The notes below the pieces were generated by a model. The model had not been told where the DNA came from. It did not search any database and saw only the letters and a program-made list of their open reading frames with translations. DNA of 34,930 nt from assembly GCA_001767435.1 (NCBI GenBank), contig MEKT01000002.1, forward strand, positions 20,610 through 55,539, read 5' to 3'. The DNA is from Acidobacteria bacterium RIFCSPLOWO2_02_FULL_65_29 (GTDB lineage: Bacteria > Acidobacteriota > Vicinamibacteria > Vicinamibacterales > CAVVIG01). Of this stretch, positions 16,592-26,701 are shown piece by piece. Positions within the stretch are counted from its first letter, which is position 1. Every line of letters starts with the position of its first letter. The translations under genes were made by a program, and so were the position numbers.

Positions 16592-18516
16592 TACCCCACA
16601 TGCACTCTCGGCCTGCGCAGCGGATCGGATTCCGACTGGCGCAGCACCTCGCGCGTGACCGGCGCGGTGTCGCCCTCGCCAAACGCCAGGAACTTCAGCA
16701 GGTAGGTAATCGGGTTGCCCTCCGTCCACCCGAAATAGACGTGTGGCAGATGGTTGGTACGATCGCGGATGTAGAGCAGCAGCGCGGCGATCGCATTGGG
16801 CACCGCGGGGCTCTTGCACCTGAGCACGCGATGGCCATCGACCTCGACGCCCTGCAGGTACAGCACCTCGCTGAACTGCGACGAATCGCCGGGCTGCACC
16901 TCGAGGAAGAGCACGGGATCGGCTGGCGGCACGTGGTGTGAATCTCGCGCTTCACGCAGTTTGCCTTCGTACTCGTCGCGCAGGCCGCTGCCGGGCCGGT
17001 TGGCGATGATGCGGATCGCCTCGCCACGCACGCTCTCGTCGATGAACCGTTCGGCGGCCTCGTCGGGTCGAATGCCTTGCACGCGAAGCTCGGTCGACCT
17101 GAGCGCGCGCGACACGAGCGACACGAACACAATCGACACGATGAACACGCTCGCGATCTTGATGCCTTCCGGCCGCTCGAACATGTTCGCCACGGTTGCG
17201 TAGATGAAGACGACGGCGATGGTCGTGAACGCGACCCAGCGGTGCGCGCTCCGCCAGGCCGTAATGGCCACGGCGACCGCGGCCGACGTCATGAGCACCA
17301 GCACGCCGGTGGCGTACGCGCCACCCTGGGCGTCGACGTCCGCATCGAAGATGATGGTCACGACCACGGTGATGAGCGTGAAGATCACGACCAGCGGGCG
17401 CGTGGCGCGTGCCCATTCGGGCGCCATACCGTACCGCGGCAGGTACCGGGGCACCAGGTTGAGCAGTCCGGCCATCGCGGACGCGCCGGCGAACCACAAA
17501 ATGGCGACCGTGACCGCGTCGTAGGCGGTGCCGAACGCCGTGCCCAGCCTCGTGTGCGCCAGGTACGCAAGCGCTCGGCCGTCGGCGGGTCCGCCGTGCT
17601 GGAACGCGTCGGCCGGGATCAACATCACGCTCACGAGGCTGCTGCCGATCAGCATCACGCTCATGATGGCCGCCGCCGTCCGCAGCAGCTTCCTGGTGTT
17701 GCGGATGCGGCCCGCCGGCTGCTCGTCGGTGTCGCCCGCGTCGCCGCGCACGAGCGGCATCACCGCGACGCCGGTTTCGAAGCCCGACAGCCCGAGTGCG
17801 AGCTTGGGAAACAAGATCAGCGCCACGGCAGCCATCATCAGGGGGTTGCCGTGTTGCTGGAAGAGCGACGCGCGCCAGCTCTCTACGATCGCCGGGTTGC
17901 GCAGAATCTCGCCGAACGCGGTAGCGAGCACGACGAGGTTGAAGGCCAGGTACAGGGCCACGATGCCGATCGCGAGCGTGATCGCTTCCTTGAAGCCTCG
18001 CATGAAGATCGCGCCGAGGGCGACGAGCAGCGCGAGGGTGACCGGGATCGGGTGATCGAGCCACCGCGGAACGAGCGGGTTCTCGACCAGGTGCGCCGTC
18101 GCATCGGCGGCCGACAACGTGATGGTGATCACGAAATCGGTGGCCGCGAACCCGAGCAGCGCCAGCACGACCAGCTTGCCCTTCCAGCGGGGAAACAGCT
18201 GCTCGAGCATCAGGATGCTGCCCTGGCCGTGCGGGCTCATGCTCGCGATGCGGCTGTACATCGGCAGCGCGCCGAACAGCGTCAGCAGCACGAGCACGAA
18301 TGTCGCAATCGGCGACAGCGCGCCGGCCGCGAGAAACGCGATGCTCGGCTGATAGGCCAGCGTGGAGAAGTAGTCGACGCCGGTCAGGCACATCACACGC
18401 CACCAGTCCGTCGTATGCGTCGGGTGCGCATGGGGACCGACCGGCTGAAGGTAGCCTTCGAAGAACCAGTTCGACAGCCGGCGTTTCCGGGAGGAATCGG
18501 CGAGCGCGGCGGGCAC
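16591..18516 (-). CDS. APC-superfamily permease with C-terminal soluble domain
   Basis: A 641-residue transporter. About 12 hydrophobic helices fill residues 40-480, including [81 protein letters not shown] and [23 protein letters not shown]. About 165 residues then form a soluble tail ([21 protein letters not shown] to [15 protein letters not shown]). The layout fits amino-acid/polyamine/cation permeases; the substrate is not evident. The start is the GTG at 18516. It lies 19 bases after the stop of the ABC-type permease on the same strand, so the two may share a transcript. Confidence 0.8.
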   Translation of the reverse strand: MPAALADSSRKRRLSNWFFEGYLQPVGPHAHPTHTTDWWRVMCLTGVDYFSTLAYQPSIAFLAAGALSPIATFVLVLLTLFGALPMYSRIASMSPHGQGSILMLEQLFPRWKGKLVVLALLGFAATDFVITITLSAADATAHLVENPLVPRWLDHPIPVTLALLVALGAIFMRGFKEAITLAIGIVALYLAFNLVVLATAFGEILRNPAIVESWRASLFQQHGNPLMMAAVALILFPKLALGLSGFETGVAVMPLVRGDAGDTDEQPAGRIRNTRKLLRTAAAIMSVMLIGSSLVSVMLIPADAFQHGGPADGRALAYLAHTRLGTAFGTAYDAVTVAILWFAGASAMAGLLNLVPRYLPRYGMAPEWARATRPLVVIFTLITVVVTIIFDADVDAQGGAYATGVLVLMTSAAVAVAITAWRSAHRWVAFTTIAVVFIYATVANMFERPEGIKIASVFIVSIVFVSLVSRALRSTELRVQGIRPDEAAERFIDESVRGEAIRIIANRPGSGLRDEYEGKLREARDSHHVPPADPVLFLEVQPGDSSQFSEVLYLQGVEVDGHRVLRCKSPAVPNAIAALLLYIRDRTNHLPHVYFGWTEGNPITYLLKFLAFGEGDTAPVTREVLRQSESDPLRRPRVHVG

Positions 18517-18535
18517 GGCGATAGTGTACTAGCCT

Positions 18536-20953
<2,418 letters not shown>

Positions 20954-21072
20954 GGTAACGCAAAGCGAATCGCTATAACATCTGCAGCGGGTTCGGCGTG
21001 CTCCTGGCGGTGCTGCGCCTCGTGGCGTCGCCCAGTGCGCCCTCGAAGACGACGCGATAAGTTGCCCGTTCC

Positions 21073-21417
21073 GTGACCCCACCCCGGCCGTCCGCCCTCC
21101 GCGTGCTCGAGAAATCGCTACATCTTCTGTCGGCTGGATGGGGCGTGAGCGTCTGCTGGCTGTGGGTCGCGCAAGTGCAGATGAACATCAGCCGCTACGG
21201 CGCCCCTCCCGCCAACTACGCGGTCGGGACGCTCCTCGAAGGTGTGTTTCCGGCCGCGCTTGTCGAGCTGATGGCGGCGTGGCTCGCCAGATGGATGGTG
21301 ACCGCGCCGGGCTGGGCCGATCCGCGGCGCGAGTGGCACCACGCGTTTTGGTGGACGCTCGTGCCGAACATTCTGCTGCTGGGGACGGCGTACCTCATGA
21401 CCGTTGAGGGACAGTAA
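21073..21417 (+). CDS. Small membrane protein of unknown function
   Basis: A 114-residue protein not recognised as any family. Three hydrophobic segments are clear: HLLSAGWGVSVCWLWVAQV, EGVFPAALVELMAAWLARWMV and AFWWTLVPNILLLGTAYLMTV. A short polar loop (APGWADPRREWHH) separates the last two. The start is a GTG at 21073 without a convincing ribosome site, so the N-terminus is uncertain. It is transcribed divergently from the ADOP permease. Its TAA stop is directly followed by the purine-rich arm of a heptamer repeat pair. Confidence 0.6.
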   Translation: MTPPRPSALRVLEKSLHLLSAGWGVSVCWLWVAQVQMNISRYGAPPANYAVGTLLEGVFPAALVELMAAWLARWMVTAPGWADPRREWHHAFWWTLVPNILLLGTAYLMTVEGQ

Positions 21418-21502
21418 AAGTGAGAAGTGAGAATTGCTGTGACGACGTCACGCCGCTGTCCTTCTAACTTCTGACTTTTCACTTTTAACTTTTCACTTTC
21501 CA
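21415..21502. repeat. Inverted pair of heptamer arrays around a GC-rich core
   Basis: The left arm on the plus strand is purine-rich (AAAAGTG, AGAAGTG, AGAATTG; 21417-21437). The right arm (21461-21502) has six pyrimidine-rich units: CTTCTAA, CTTCTGA, CTTTTCA, CTTTTAA, CTTTTCA, CTTTCCA. The arms can pair across a core holding the near-palindrome GTGACGACGTCAC. The right arm ends four bases before the methyltransferase start codon, where a ribosome site would normally be. Confidence 0.88.
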
Positions 21503-21505
21503 TTT

Positions 21506-22393
21506 ATGGATGATCCGCTGTTCGATCGATGGATGACGGCGCTCGAGGCGCGCCATCTCGCGGAGCTCACATTTCCTGAAGTCTCGCGCGCGCTCCGCGC
21601 GCTGTCGTCCGCGTACGTCGAGCGCCGCGCGCGGCTGAGCCAGGGCGCCGCGTTGTCGGGCGCGGGGAAGCGAGCCGCCTTTGCGCTGTTCTACGGCCCA
21701 CTCCATTACCTGATCCTCCGGCACATCGCTTCGGCGCTCGGCGCGGGAGGCGGGCGCGCGTCGACCATCGTCGATCTCGGATGCGGCACCGGCTCGGCCG
21801 GTGCCGGATTCGCGATCGGGTCCGGCGCCGCTTCGTCCATCGCGGGGATCGACCGTCATGGGTGGGCGCTCGCCGAGGCCGCGCGGACGTACAGCGATTT
21901 CGGATTGAAGGGCAGGACCATCCGCGGCGACCTTGCGACTGTCGCGTGGCCGGGCGCCAGTGGTGGTCCGGTTGTAGTGCGGGACTTTAGTCCCGCCGGG
22001 AGTGGTGGTCCGGTTGTAGTGCGGGACTTTAGTCCCGCCGGGAGTCCGGCCCGGGGCGGCCCCGACAAGAACTCGTCCGTGTTAGTTGCCGCGTTCGCGC
22101 TCAACGAGCTCGGCGACGCGGCGCGCGCCGAAGCGATGTCGCGTCTGCTCGACCGCGCCGCCCGCGGCGACGCCGTGCTCGTCGTCGAGCCTCTCGCCGG
22201 ATTTGTCGCGCCGTGGTGGGCGACGTGGCGCCGGGCGTTCGAGGAGGCGGGCGGCCGTGCCGACGAGTGGCGTGCGAGGCTCGAGCTGCCCCCGATTGTC
22301 CAGAAGCTCGATCGCGCGGCCGGACTGGATCACCGGGAGCTGACCGCGCGCACGCTGTGGATCGGGGACGTGCGCTCAGAAATCAAGAATTAG
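21506..22393 (+). CDS. Class I SAM-dependent methyltransferase with in-frame repeat insertion
   Basis: A 295-residue Rossmann-fold methyltransferase. Motif I is IVDLGCGTGSAGAG (about residues 88-101), followed by an acidic turn (IAGIDRHGWAL). The motif IV-like strand is SSVLVAAFALNELGD, and the post-motif is DAVLVVEPLAG. The N-terminal helical part (LRALSSAYVERRARLSQG) faintly recalls Rsm22-type rRNA methyltransferases; I am not sure of this. Between the AdoMet-binding half and motif IV (residues about 152-180), a 14-residue unit SGGPVVVRDFSPAG occurs twice in a row. It is encoded by a duplicated 42-bp REP-like hairpin sequence. The ATG at 21506 lacks a Shine-Dalgarno site; an ATG at 21533 is an alternative. 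The TAG stop is the first three bases of a palindromic element. Confidence 0.82.
   Translation: MDDPLFDRWMTALEARHLAELTFPEVSRALRALSSAYVERRARLSQGAALSGAGKRAAFALFYGPLHYLILRHIASALGAGGGRASTIVDLGCGTGSAGAGFAIGSGAASSIAGIDRHGWALAEAARTYSDFGLKGRTIRGDLATVAWPGASGGPVVVRDFSPAGSGGPVVVRDFSPAGSPARGGPDKNSSVLVAAFALNELGDAARAEAMSRLLDRAARGDAVLVVEPLAGFVAPWWATWRRAFEEAGGRADEWRARLELPPIVQKLDRAAGLDHRELTARTLWIGDVRSEIKN
21959..22042. repeat. Tandem 42-bp REP-like unit inside the methyltransferase gene
   Basis: Two identical 42-bp copies (21959-22000, 22001-22042), each containing the hairpin GCGGGACT/AGTCCCGC (21979-21996 and 22021-22038). The same hairpin type occurs outside genes at 22416-22433, and a GCAGGACT variant at 5995-6012. 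Since 42 is a multiple of three, the frame is kept and 14 residues are duplicated. Confidence 0.95.
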
Positions 22394-22517
22394 AGCGCTT
22401 TTCATGCGCGTGTAGCGCGGGACTTCAGTCCCGCCTAGCGCTTCGCCTAGCGCCGGCCTATTGCTGGCCTATTGCAGGTCTAAAGACCTGCGCTACACGG
22501 AATCTAAAACGGCTCTA
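22391..22517. mobile_element. REPIN-like element with two inverted REP hairpins (127 bp)
   Basis: Outer ends are TAGAGCGCTTTT (22391-22402) and AAAACGGCTCTA (22506-22517), inverted with two mismatches. Inside, CGTGTAGCGC (22409-22418) and GCGCTACACG (22490-22499) form a perfect 10-bp inverted repeat. Two hairpins lie within: GCGGGACT/AGTCCCGC (22416-22433) and GCAGGTCT/AGACCTGC (22474-22491). The middle holds short direct repeats (CCTAGCG; GGCCTATTGC). Its first bases are the stop codon of the methyltransferase. It has no coding capacity. Confidence 0.82.
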
Positions 22518-22520
22518 GGA

Positions 22521-22635
22521 AATTGAGAAGTAAGAATTAAGTCAAGAATCAAGAATTACTATGAAATGAAGAACACACAGCGTGTGTTCGCAACGCATTT
22601 TCAATTCTTACTTCTTAATTCATAATTACACTGTC
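22521..22635. repeat. Inverted heptamer arrays with a strong central hairpin
   Basis: The left arm (22521-22569) reads in 7-bp steps AATTGAG, AAGTAAG, AATTAAG, TCAAGAA, TCAAGAA, TTACTAT, GAAATGA. The right arm (22598-22632) reads TTTTCAA, TTCTTAC, TTCTTAA, TTCATAA, TTACACT. Between them is a perfect 8-bp stem, GAACACAC (22571-22578) with GTGTGTTC (22582-22589), on a 3-base loop. The arms share an inverted match of about 13 bases (AGAAGTAAGAATT). The array ends three bases before the NUDIX start codon. It could act as a terminator or as leader structure. Confidence 0.85.
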
Positions 22636-23454
22636 ATGAACAACGCCCCCTTTCCCGCGGCAACCGTCGTCGTGTTGCGCGACGGCGCGGTCGGGCTGGA
22701 GGTGTTCATGGTCCGGCGGCATGAGGGCGCCGGATCGTTTCGCGGGGCGCACGTGTTTCCGGGCGGCGGCGTCGACGAGCGCGACGCCGCGGACGCGACG
22801 TGGTCCGACGGCCTCGAGCACGCGACACGCCGGCTCGCGGCGCTCGACGCCTCCGAGGCCGTTTCGTACCACGTGGCCGCGGCGAGGGAATTGTTCGAGG
22901 AGGCGGGCATCCTGCTGGCGCGGGACCGATCGGGCGCGTTTGTGTCGATCGACGGAGCAGCGGAGTGGGAGCGCTTCAGACAGTATCGCCACGACGTGCA
23001 CGCCCAGCGGCGTACGCTCGGCGAGATCGCCGAGCGTGAGGGCCTCCGCCTGGCGCTCGACGCGCTAACGCTCTTCGCGCACTGGGTGACGCCGCCGGTC
23101 GAGGGCAAACGGTTCGACACGCGGTTTTTCGTCGCGCGTCTGCCGCGCGGCCAGCGGCCGGCGCACGACGAGACGGAAACGACGGGCAGCCTGTGGACCA
23201 GTCCCGCGGCGGCCATCAGCGCCGCCGAGCGGCGCGAGCTCGTGCTGCCGCCCCCGACGTGGATGACCATGATCGAGCTCGAGCCGTTTGGCAGCGTGGG
23301 CGCCGTGGTGGAGTGGGCGGCCGCGCGGTCTGTCGAGCGGCGGGAGCCGCGCCTGGTGCAAGAGAACGGCGCGCGCTCGCTCGTCATGCCGGACAATTTC
23401 ACGCGCTTTGTCTGGACCGACGGGTACTGGCGCCCTGAGAGGGTCGAACAATGA
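22636..23454 (+). CDS. NUDIX hydrolase, NUDT19-like
   Basis: A 272-residue NUDIX protein. The Nudix box is split: the first part is FRGAHVFPGGGVDERDA, and after an insertion of about 35 residues the catalytic helix appears as AARELFEEAGILLAR (RExxEExG pattern). This spaced box, and a later HWVTPPVEGKRFDTRFFVARLP segment, are typical of NUDT19-like enzymes, which in animals split coenzyme A and acyl-CoA. Substrate here is inferred only from that likeness. The start is ATG at 22636 (MNNAPFPAATVVVLRDG), directly after a heptamer array and without a Shine-Dalgarno site. The stop overlaps the start of the M64 peptidase gene (ATGA). Confidence 0.85.
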   Translation: MNNAPFPAATVVVLRDGAVGLEVFMVRRHEGAGSFRGAHVFPGGGVDERDAADATWSDGLEHATRRLAALDASEAVSYHVAAARELFEEAGILLARDRSGAFVSIDGAAEWERFRQYRHDVHAQRRTLGEIAEREGLRLALDALTLFAHWVTPPVEGKRFDTRFFVARLPRGQRPAHDETETTGSLWTSPAAAISAAERRELVLPPPTWMTMIELEPFGSVGAVVEWAAARSVERREPRLVQENGARSLVMPDNFTRFVWTDGYWRPERVEQ

Positions 23455-24890
23455 AAGCTGTCGCGTACACGGTGGTCATCGCGCTCGCGGTCTCCGCACG
23501 CGCGGGCCTTCTGTCGCAGAGCGGGCCTGGCACCGCCAGCGCGGCCGCCACACGCACGATGCGCGTCGATTACTACCACACCGGGAATGACAAGGAGGAG
23601 CGGTTCAGCGTCGATCGCATCCTGCTCGAGCCGCTTCCCTGGCCCGGCAACCCGGCGGCACGCGTCGACACGACCGACCGCGGCAAGTACTTCTTCGAGA
23701 TCGTGGACGGGGCGAGCGGGCAGACGCTCTACTCCCGCGGCTTTGCGTCCATCTACGGCGAGTGGGAGACGACGGCCGAAGCCAAGGTCATGAACCGGAC
23801 GTTCTCGGAGTCGCTTCGGTTTCCCGCACTCGAGAGGCCCGCGCGAGTCGTCGTGAAGAAACGCGATGCAACGAACGTCTTCAAAGACATCTGGACGTTC
23901 ACCATCGATCCAGCCGACAAGTTCGTCGAGCGCGGCGCGCGGATGCCGTCTGCCGGGGCGCTCATCAGGATTCAAGAATCGGGCGATCCGTCCGAGAAGC
24001 TGGATCTGCTCGTCATGGGCGACGGGTATACGGCGGCCGAGCGCGGGAAGTTCGAGCGGGACGCGCGTCGCCTGGTGAACGTGCTCTTCCAGACCGCGCC
24101 GTTCAAGGAGCGCCAGAAGGACATCAACGTGTGGGGGCTCGCGCCGCCCGCCGTTCAGTCGGGGATTTCTCGGCCCTCGCAGGGCATCCATCGCCGGTCG
24201 CCGCTCGGCACGACCTACGACGCGTTCGACTCGGAGCGGTACGTCCTGACGTTCGAGAACCGCGCGTTCCGCGACCTGGCGTCCAACGCGCCGTACGATG
24301 TCGTGGAGATCCTGACCAACAGCCGCACGTATGGTGGGGGAGGAATCTTCGGCTTGTACAGCACGGTGGCCGCCGACAGCGAGTGGGCGCCCTACGTGTT
24401 CGTCCACGAGTTCGGGCACCACATCGCGGGGCTGGCCGACGAGTACTACACGTCGGATGTCGCCTATCTGCCGGCGACCGATCGCGTGGAGCCCTGGGAG
24501 CCGAATGCCACGGCGCTCTTCGACCCGTCTTCCGTCAAATGGAGAGACCTGGTCGAGCCCGGGACGCCCCTGCCGACGCCATGGGCCAAGGAAGCGTTCG
24601 AGGCGCATTCGAAAGGCGTGCAGGAAGAGCGGCGGCAGATTCGGGGCGCGAACAAGCCCGAGGCCGAAATGGACGCGCTCTTCCGCCGGCAGATGGCGCG
24701 CGACATGACGCTGCTTGGCAGCGGGCCGTACGCCGGCAAGGTCGGGGCGTTCGAGGGCGCGAACTATGAGGCGCGCGGCTACTTCAGACCACAGGCCGAC
24801 TGCATCATGTTCTCGCGCGACCAGGTGCCGTTCTGCAAGGTCTGCCAGCGCGCGATCGGGCAGATTCTCGACCTTTACGCGAGAAGATGA
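23451..24890 (+). CDS. Secreted M64-family zinc metallopeptidase
   Basis: A 479-residue exported peptidase. A signal peptide (VAYTVVIALAVSARAGLLSQ) is followed by an N-terminal beta-rich domain (about residues 35-165, starting MRVDYYHTGNDKEERFSVDRI). The M64 catalytic domain begins with KLDLLVMGDGYTAAERGKFERDA. The zinc motif is VFVHEFGHHIAGLADEYY (HExxH with a downstream Asp-Glu), the M64 signature. YGGGGIFGLYSTVAAD, just before it, is also characteristic. Pairs of Cys near the end (ADCIMFS, PFCKVCQRAIG) are conserved in the family. M64 includes IgA peptidase of Clostridium ramosum, but the substrate here is not known. The start overlaps the NUDIX stop codon, so it is translationally coupled to a cytoplasmic enzyme. 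Confidence 0.9.
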   Translation: MKAVAYTVVIALAVSARAGLLSQSGPGTASAAATRTMRVDYYHTGNDKEERFSVDRILLEPLPWPGNPAARVDTTDRGKYFFEIVDGASGQTLYSRGFASIYGEWETTAEAKVMNRTFSESLRFPALERPARVVVKKRDATNVFKDIWTFTIDPADKFVERGARMPSAGALIRIQESGDPSEKLDLLVMGDGYTAAERGKFERDARRLVNVLFQTAPFKERQKDINVWGLAPPAVQSGISRPSQGIHRRSPLGTTYDAFDSERYVLTFENRAFRDLASNAPYDVVEILTNSRTYGGGGIFGLYSTVAADSEWAPYVFVHEFGHHIAGLADEYYTSDVAYLPATDRVEPWEPNATALFDPSSVKWRDLVEPGTPLPTPWAKEAFEAHSKGVQEERRQIRGANKPEAEMDALFRRQMARDMTLLGSGPYAGKVGAFEGANYEARGYFRPQADCIMFSRDQVPFCKVCQRAIGQILDLYARR

Positions 24891-24995
24891 GCATCGGATG
24901 GTCCTCCGTTCCCCTGTGTCCTTCGTGGCGGAGAGATGATTTGACACACAGGCGAAGGCAGGGACAGACTAGTCGGTCGCGAGCGTCGACACTCA

Positions 24996-25043
24996 CTTCC
25001 GGGGAGGGACCCCGGGTGCATATCCGGGGTAAGACCCCAGAAG
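24996..25043 (+). promoter_or_regulatory. 48-base imperfect hairpin upstream of the histone-like gene
   Basis: Two 20-base arms match in 15 of 20 positions. The inner stem ACCCCGG/CCGGGGT has the 8-base loop GTGCATAT, and the outer stem is CTTCCGGGG/CCCCAGAAG. The ends lie 13 bases before the start codon, so the hairpin would sit next to the ribosome site in the mRNA. It may control translation or mRNA stability, or be another palindromic repeat. The rest of the gap from 24891 shows only the 13-mer at 24916-24928. Confidence 0.5.
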
Positions 25044-25056
25044 AACAGGCGGCACT

Positions 25057-25401
25057 ATGGACGACTTTGATAACGGCGGTGCGGGGCTACCCGACGAGAT
25101 GACAACCGAGTTGCCCGATCTCGAAGTGGTTGAAGCCGAGGTCGAGATCGATCTCGAGGGCGCCGCCATGGCGCCGGCGGGCCGTAAGAGCGGCGGCGCG
25201 CGCGCCGGAAAGTCGGGCGGCGCGCACAAGGCGGCGGCGAAAGCGCCGGCGGCGAAGAAGAAAGCCAAGCCCGCCGCGAAGGCGAAAGCCAAGCCGGCCG
25301 CGAAGAAGAAGTCCAAGCCGGCGAAGAAGGCCGCGAAGAAGGCCGCGAAGAGGGCCCCGAAGAAGGCGTCGGCGAAGCGGAAAGCGGGACAGAAGAAATA
25401 G
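25057..25401 (+). CDS. Histone-H1-like Lys/Ala/Pro-rich protein with acidic N-terminus
   Basis: A 114-residue low-complexity protein. Residues 1-36 are acidic (DDFDNGGAGLPDEMTTELPDLEVVEAEVEIDLEG). The rest is built from KK/AK/KP steps (AAKKKAKPAAKAKAKPAAKK, then KAAKKAAKRAPKKASAKRKA), like bacterial H1-type (Hc1, AlgP) tails that bind DNA or RNA without a fixed fold. The acidic head could neutralise or regulate the tail; this is inference. AGGCGG precedes the ATG. The gene lies 12 bases before the DSD1-family gene on the same strand. Such tails evolve quickly, so homology beyond composition cannot be claimed. Confidence 0.7.
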   Translation: MDDFDNGGAGLPDEMTTELPDLEVVEAEVEIDLEGAAMAPAGRKSGGARAGKSGGAHKAAAKAPAAKKKAKPAAKAKAKPAAKKKSKPAKKAAKKAAKRAPKKASAKRKAGQKK

Positions 25402-25413
25402 TCGATTCACGCC

Positions 25414-26655
25414 ATGCAGCCGTCTTCGAAAGTGACGCGCCGTAACTTCTTGGTGACGTCGGGCGCCGGGGCCACCGCCGTGTGCCTCTCTCGAAAAACG
25501 AACGGCTACACCGGCACGGAAATGTCGGCCATGGCCGCCGCCGACAAGCTGACCGGGGTGTCCAAATGGGACCTCGATACCCCCGCCCTGTGCGTCGATC
25601 TGGACAAGTTCGAGCAGAACCTGCGGACGCTGCGAAACACGCTTGCCGGCACGGGCGTCGCCAGCCGTCCGCACGGGAAGACCCATAAGTGCCCCGCGAT
25701 CGCCAAGCTGCAGCTGGCGAGCGGGTCGATCGGCATCTGCGCCGCCAAGCTCAGCGAAGCCGAAGTGTTTGCGGCAAACGGGATCGACAAGATCCTGATG
25801 ACGACGTCCAACGTGTCGCCCGCCAAGATCCGGCGAGCGATGGCGCTCAGGAAGAAGAACCGGCACTTCATCCAGGCCGTGGACTACCCGAAGAACGCCC
25901 GCGATCTGAACGACGCGGCGAAAGAAGCGGGCATCGTCGCCGACGTCGTCGTGGATGTGGCGATTGGGACGCGCAGCGGGGTGCCCGCCGGCGACCAGGC
26001 CATCGCCCTGGCCGAGCTCGTCGACACGCTGCCACATCTCGAGTTGCGCGGTGTGATCAGCTATGACGGCGGCGCCCAGCACATCAAGGGATTCAAGACG
26101 CGACTCGAGCAAACGCTGGGTCGCTTCGCGGCGTCGGTGGAGACCTTCGAGCGTATGAAGCGATCGGGACTGAACACGGAGATCTTCAGCGGCGGCGGCA
26201 CCGGCACCTACAACATCCTGCCGAAAGCCGCCGGCGTGACCGACGTGCAGGTGGGCAGCTACATCTTCATGGACTGCCAATACGTCGAGATCGGCGGTGA
26301 ATCGAACGACGAGGTCTTCGACGATTTCGCTTCGTCGCTCACGGTCGTGACGACCGTTCTCAACACCTACTTCCCGGGCTCGCTCACAACCGATGCCGGC
26401 GCGAAGGCGTTGACGCTCAACAAGCCGGGTCCATGGGTGATTGGCGAGAAGGGCTTTGCCTACAACGCGGGCTCCGACGAGTTCGGCGTCATCCGTTACG
26501 AAAAGGCTGAACGATCCTACCAGGTGGGCGACAAGCTCGAGCTCGTCGTGCCACACTGCGATCCGGTCGTGAACGAGTACGACCAGATGTACGCGATCCG
26601 CAAAGATCGCGTCGAGTCCGTGTGGCCCGTCCTGGCACGCGGCCGATCACAGTAG
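25414..26655 (+). CDS. DSD1-family PLP-dependent enzyme (D-threonine aldolase / D-serine dehydratase-like), Tat signal
   Basis: A 413-residue fold-type III PLP enzyme. A twin-arginine signal (TRRNFLVTSGAGATAVCL) opens the protein, then LDTPALCVDLDKFEQNL begins the alanine-racemase-like barrel. The PLP lysine motif is SRPHGKTHKCPAIAKLQL (first Lys). The phosphate-binding region includes EIFSGGGTGTYN. The C-terminal barrel ends with VPHCDPVVNEYDQMY, where His and Cys are the metal ligands known in D-serine dehydratase and D-threonine aldolase. Which of these reactions it performs cannot be told. Export by Tat would place D-amino-acid turnover in the periplasm, which is unusual but seen in related environmental proteins. 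No good ribosome site precedes the ATG; coupling to the upstream gene is possible. Confidence 0.85.
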   Translation: MQPSSKVTRRNFLVTSGAGATAVCLSRKTNGYTGTEMSAMAAADKLTGVSKWDLDTPALCVDLDKFEQNLRTLRNTLAGTGVASRPHGKTHKCPAIAKLQLASGSIGICAAKLSEAEVFAANGIDKILMTTSNVSPAKIRRAMALRKKNRHFIQAVDYPKNARDLNDAAKEAGIVADVVVDVAIGTRSGVPAGDQAIALAELVDTLPHLELRGVISYDGGAQHIKGFKTRLEQTLGRFAASVETFERMKRSGLNTEIFSGGGTGTYNILPKAAGVTDVQVGSYIFMDCQYVEIGGESNDEVFDDFASSLTVVTTVLNTYFPGSLTTDAGAKALTLNKPGPWVIGEKGFAYNAGSDEFGVIRYEKAERSYQVGDKLELVVPHCDPVVNEYDQMYAIRKDRVESVWPVLARGRSQ

Positions 26656-26701
26656 GGTCGCCTTCTCGGCACGCCATGGTAAATCCCCGGCGGCGGTGGG
26701 T

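Noticed and set aside
22626-24947. Long minus-strand open frame opposite the NUDIX and M64 genes
   Set aside because: No domain is visible and codon pattern is that of an antisense shadow; the plus-strand genes have complete catalytic motifs.
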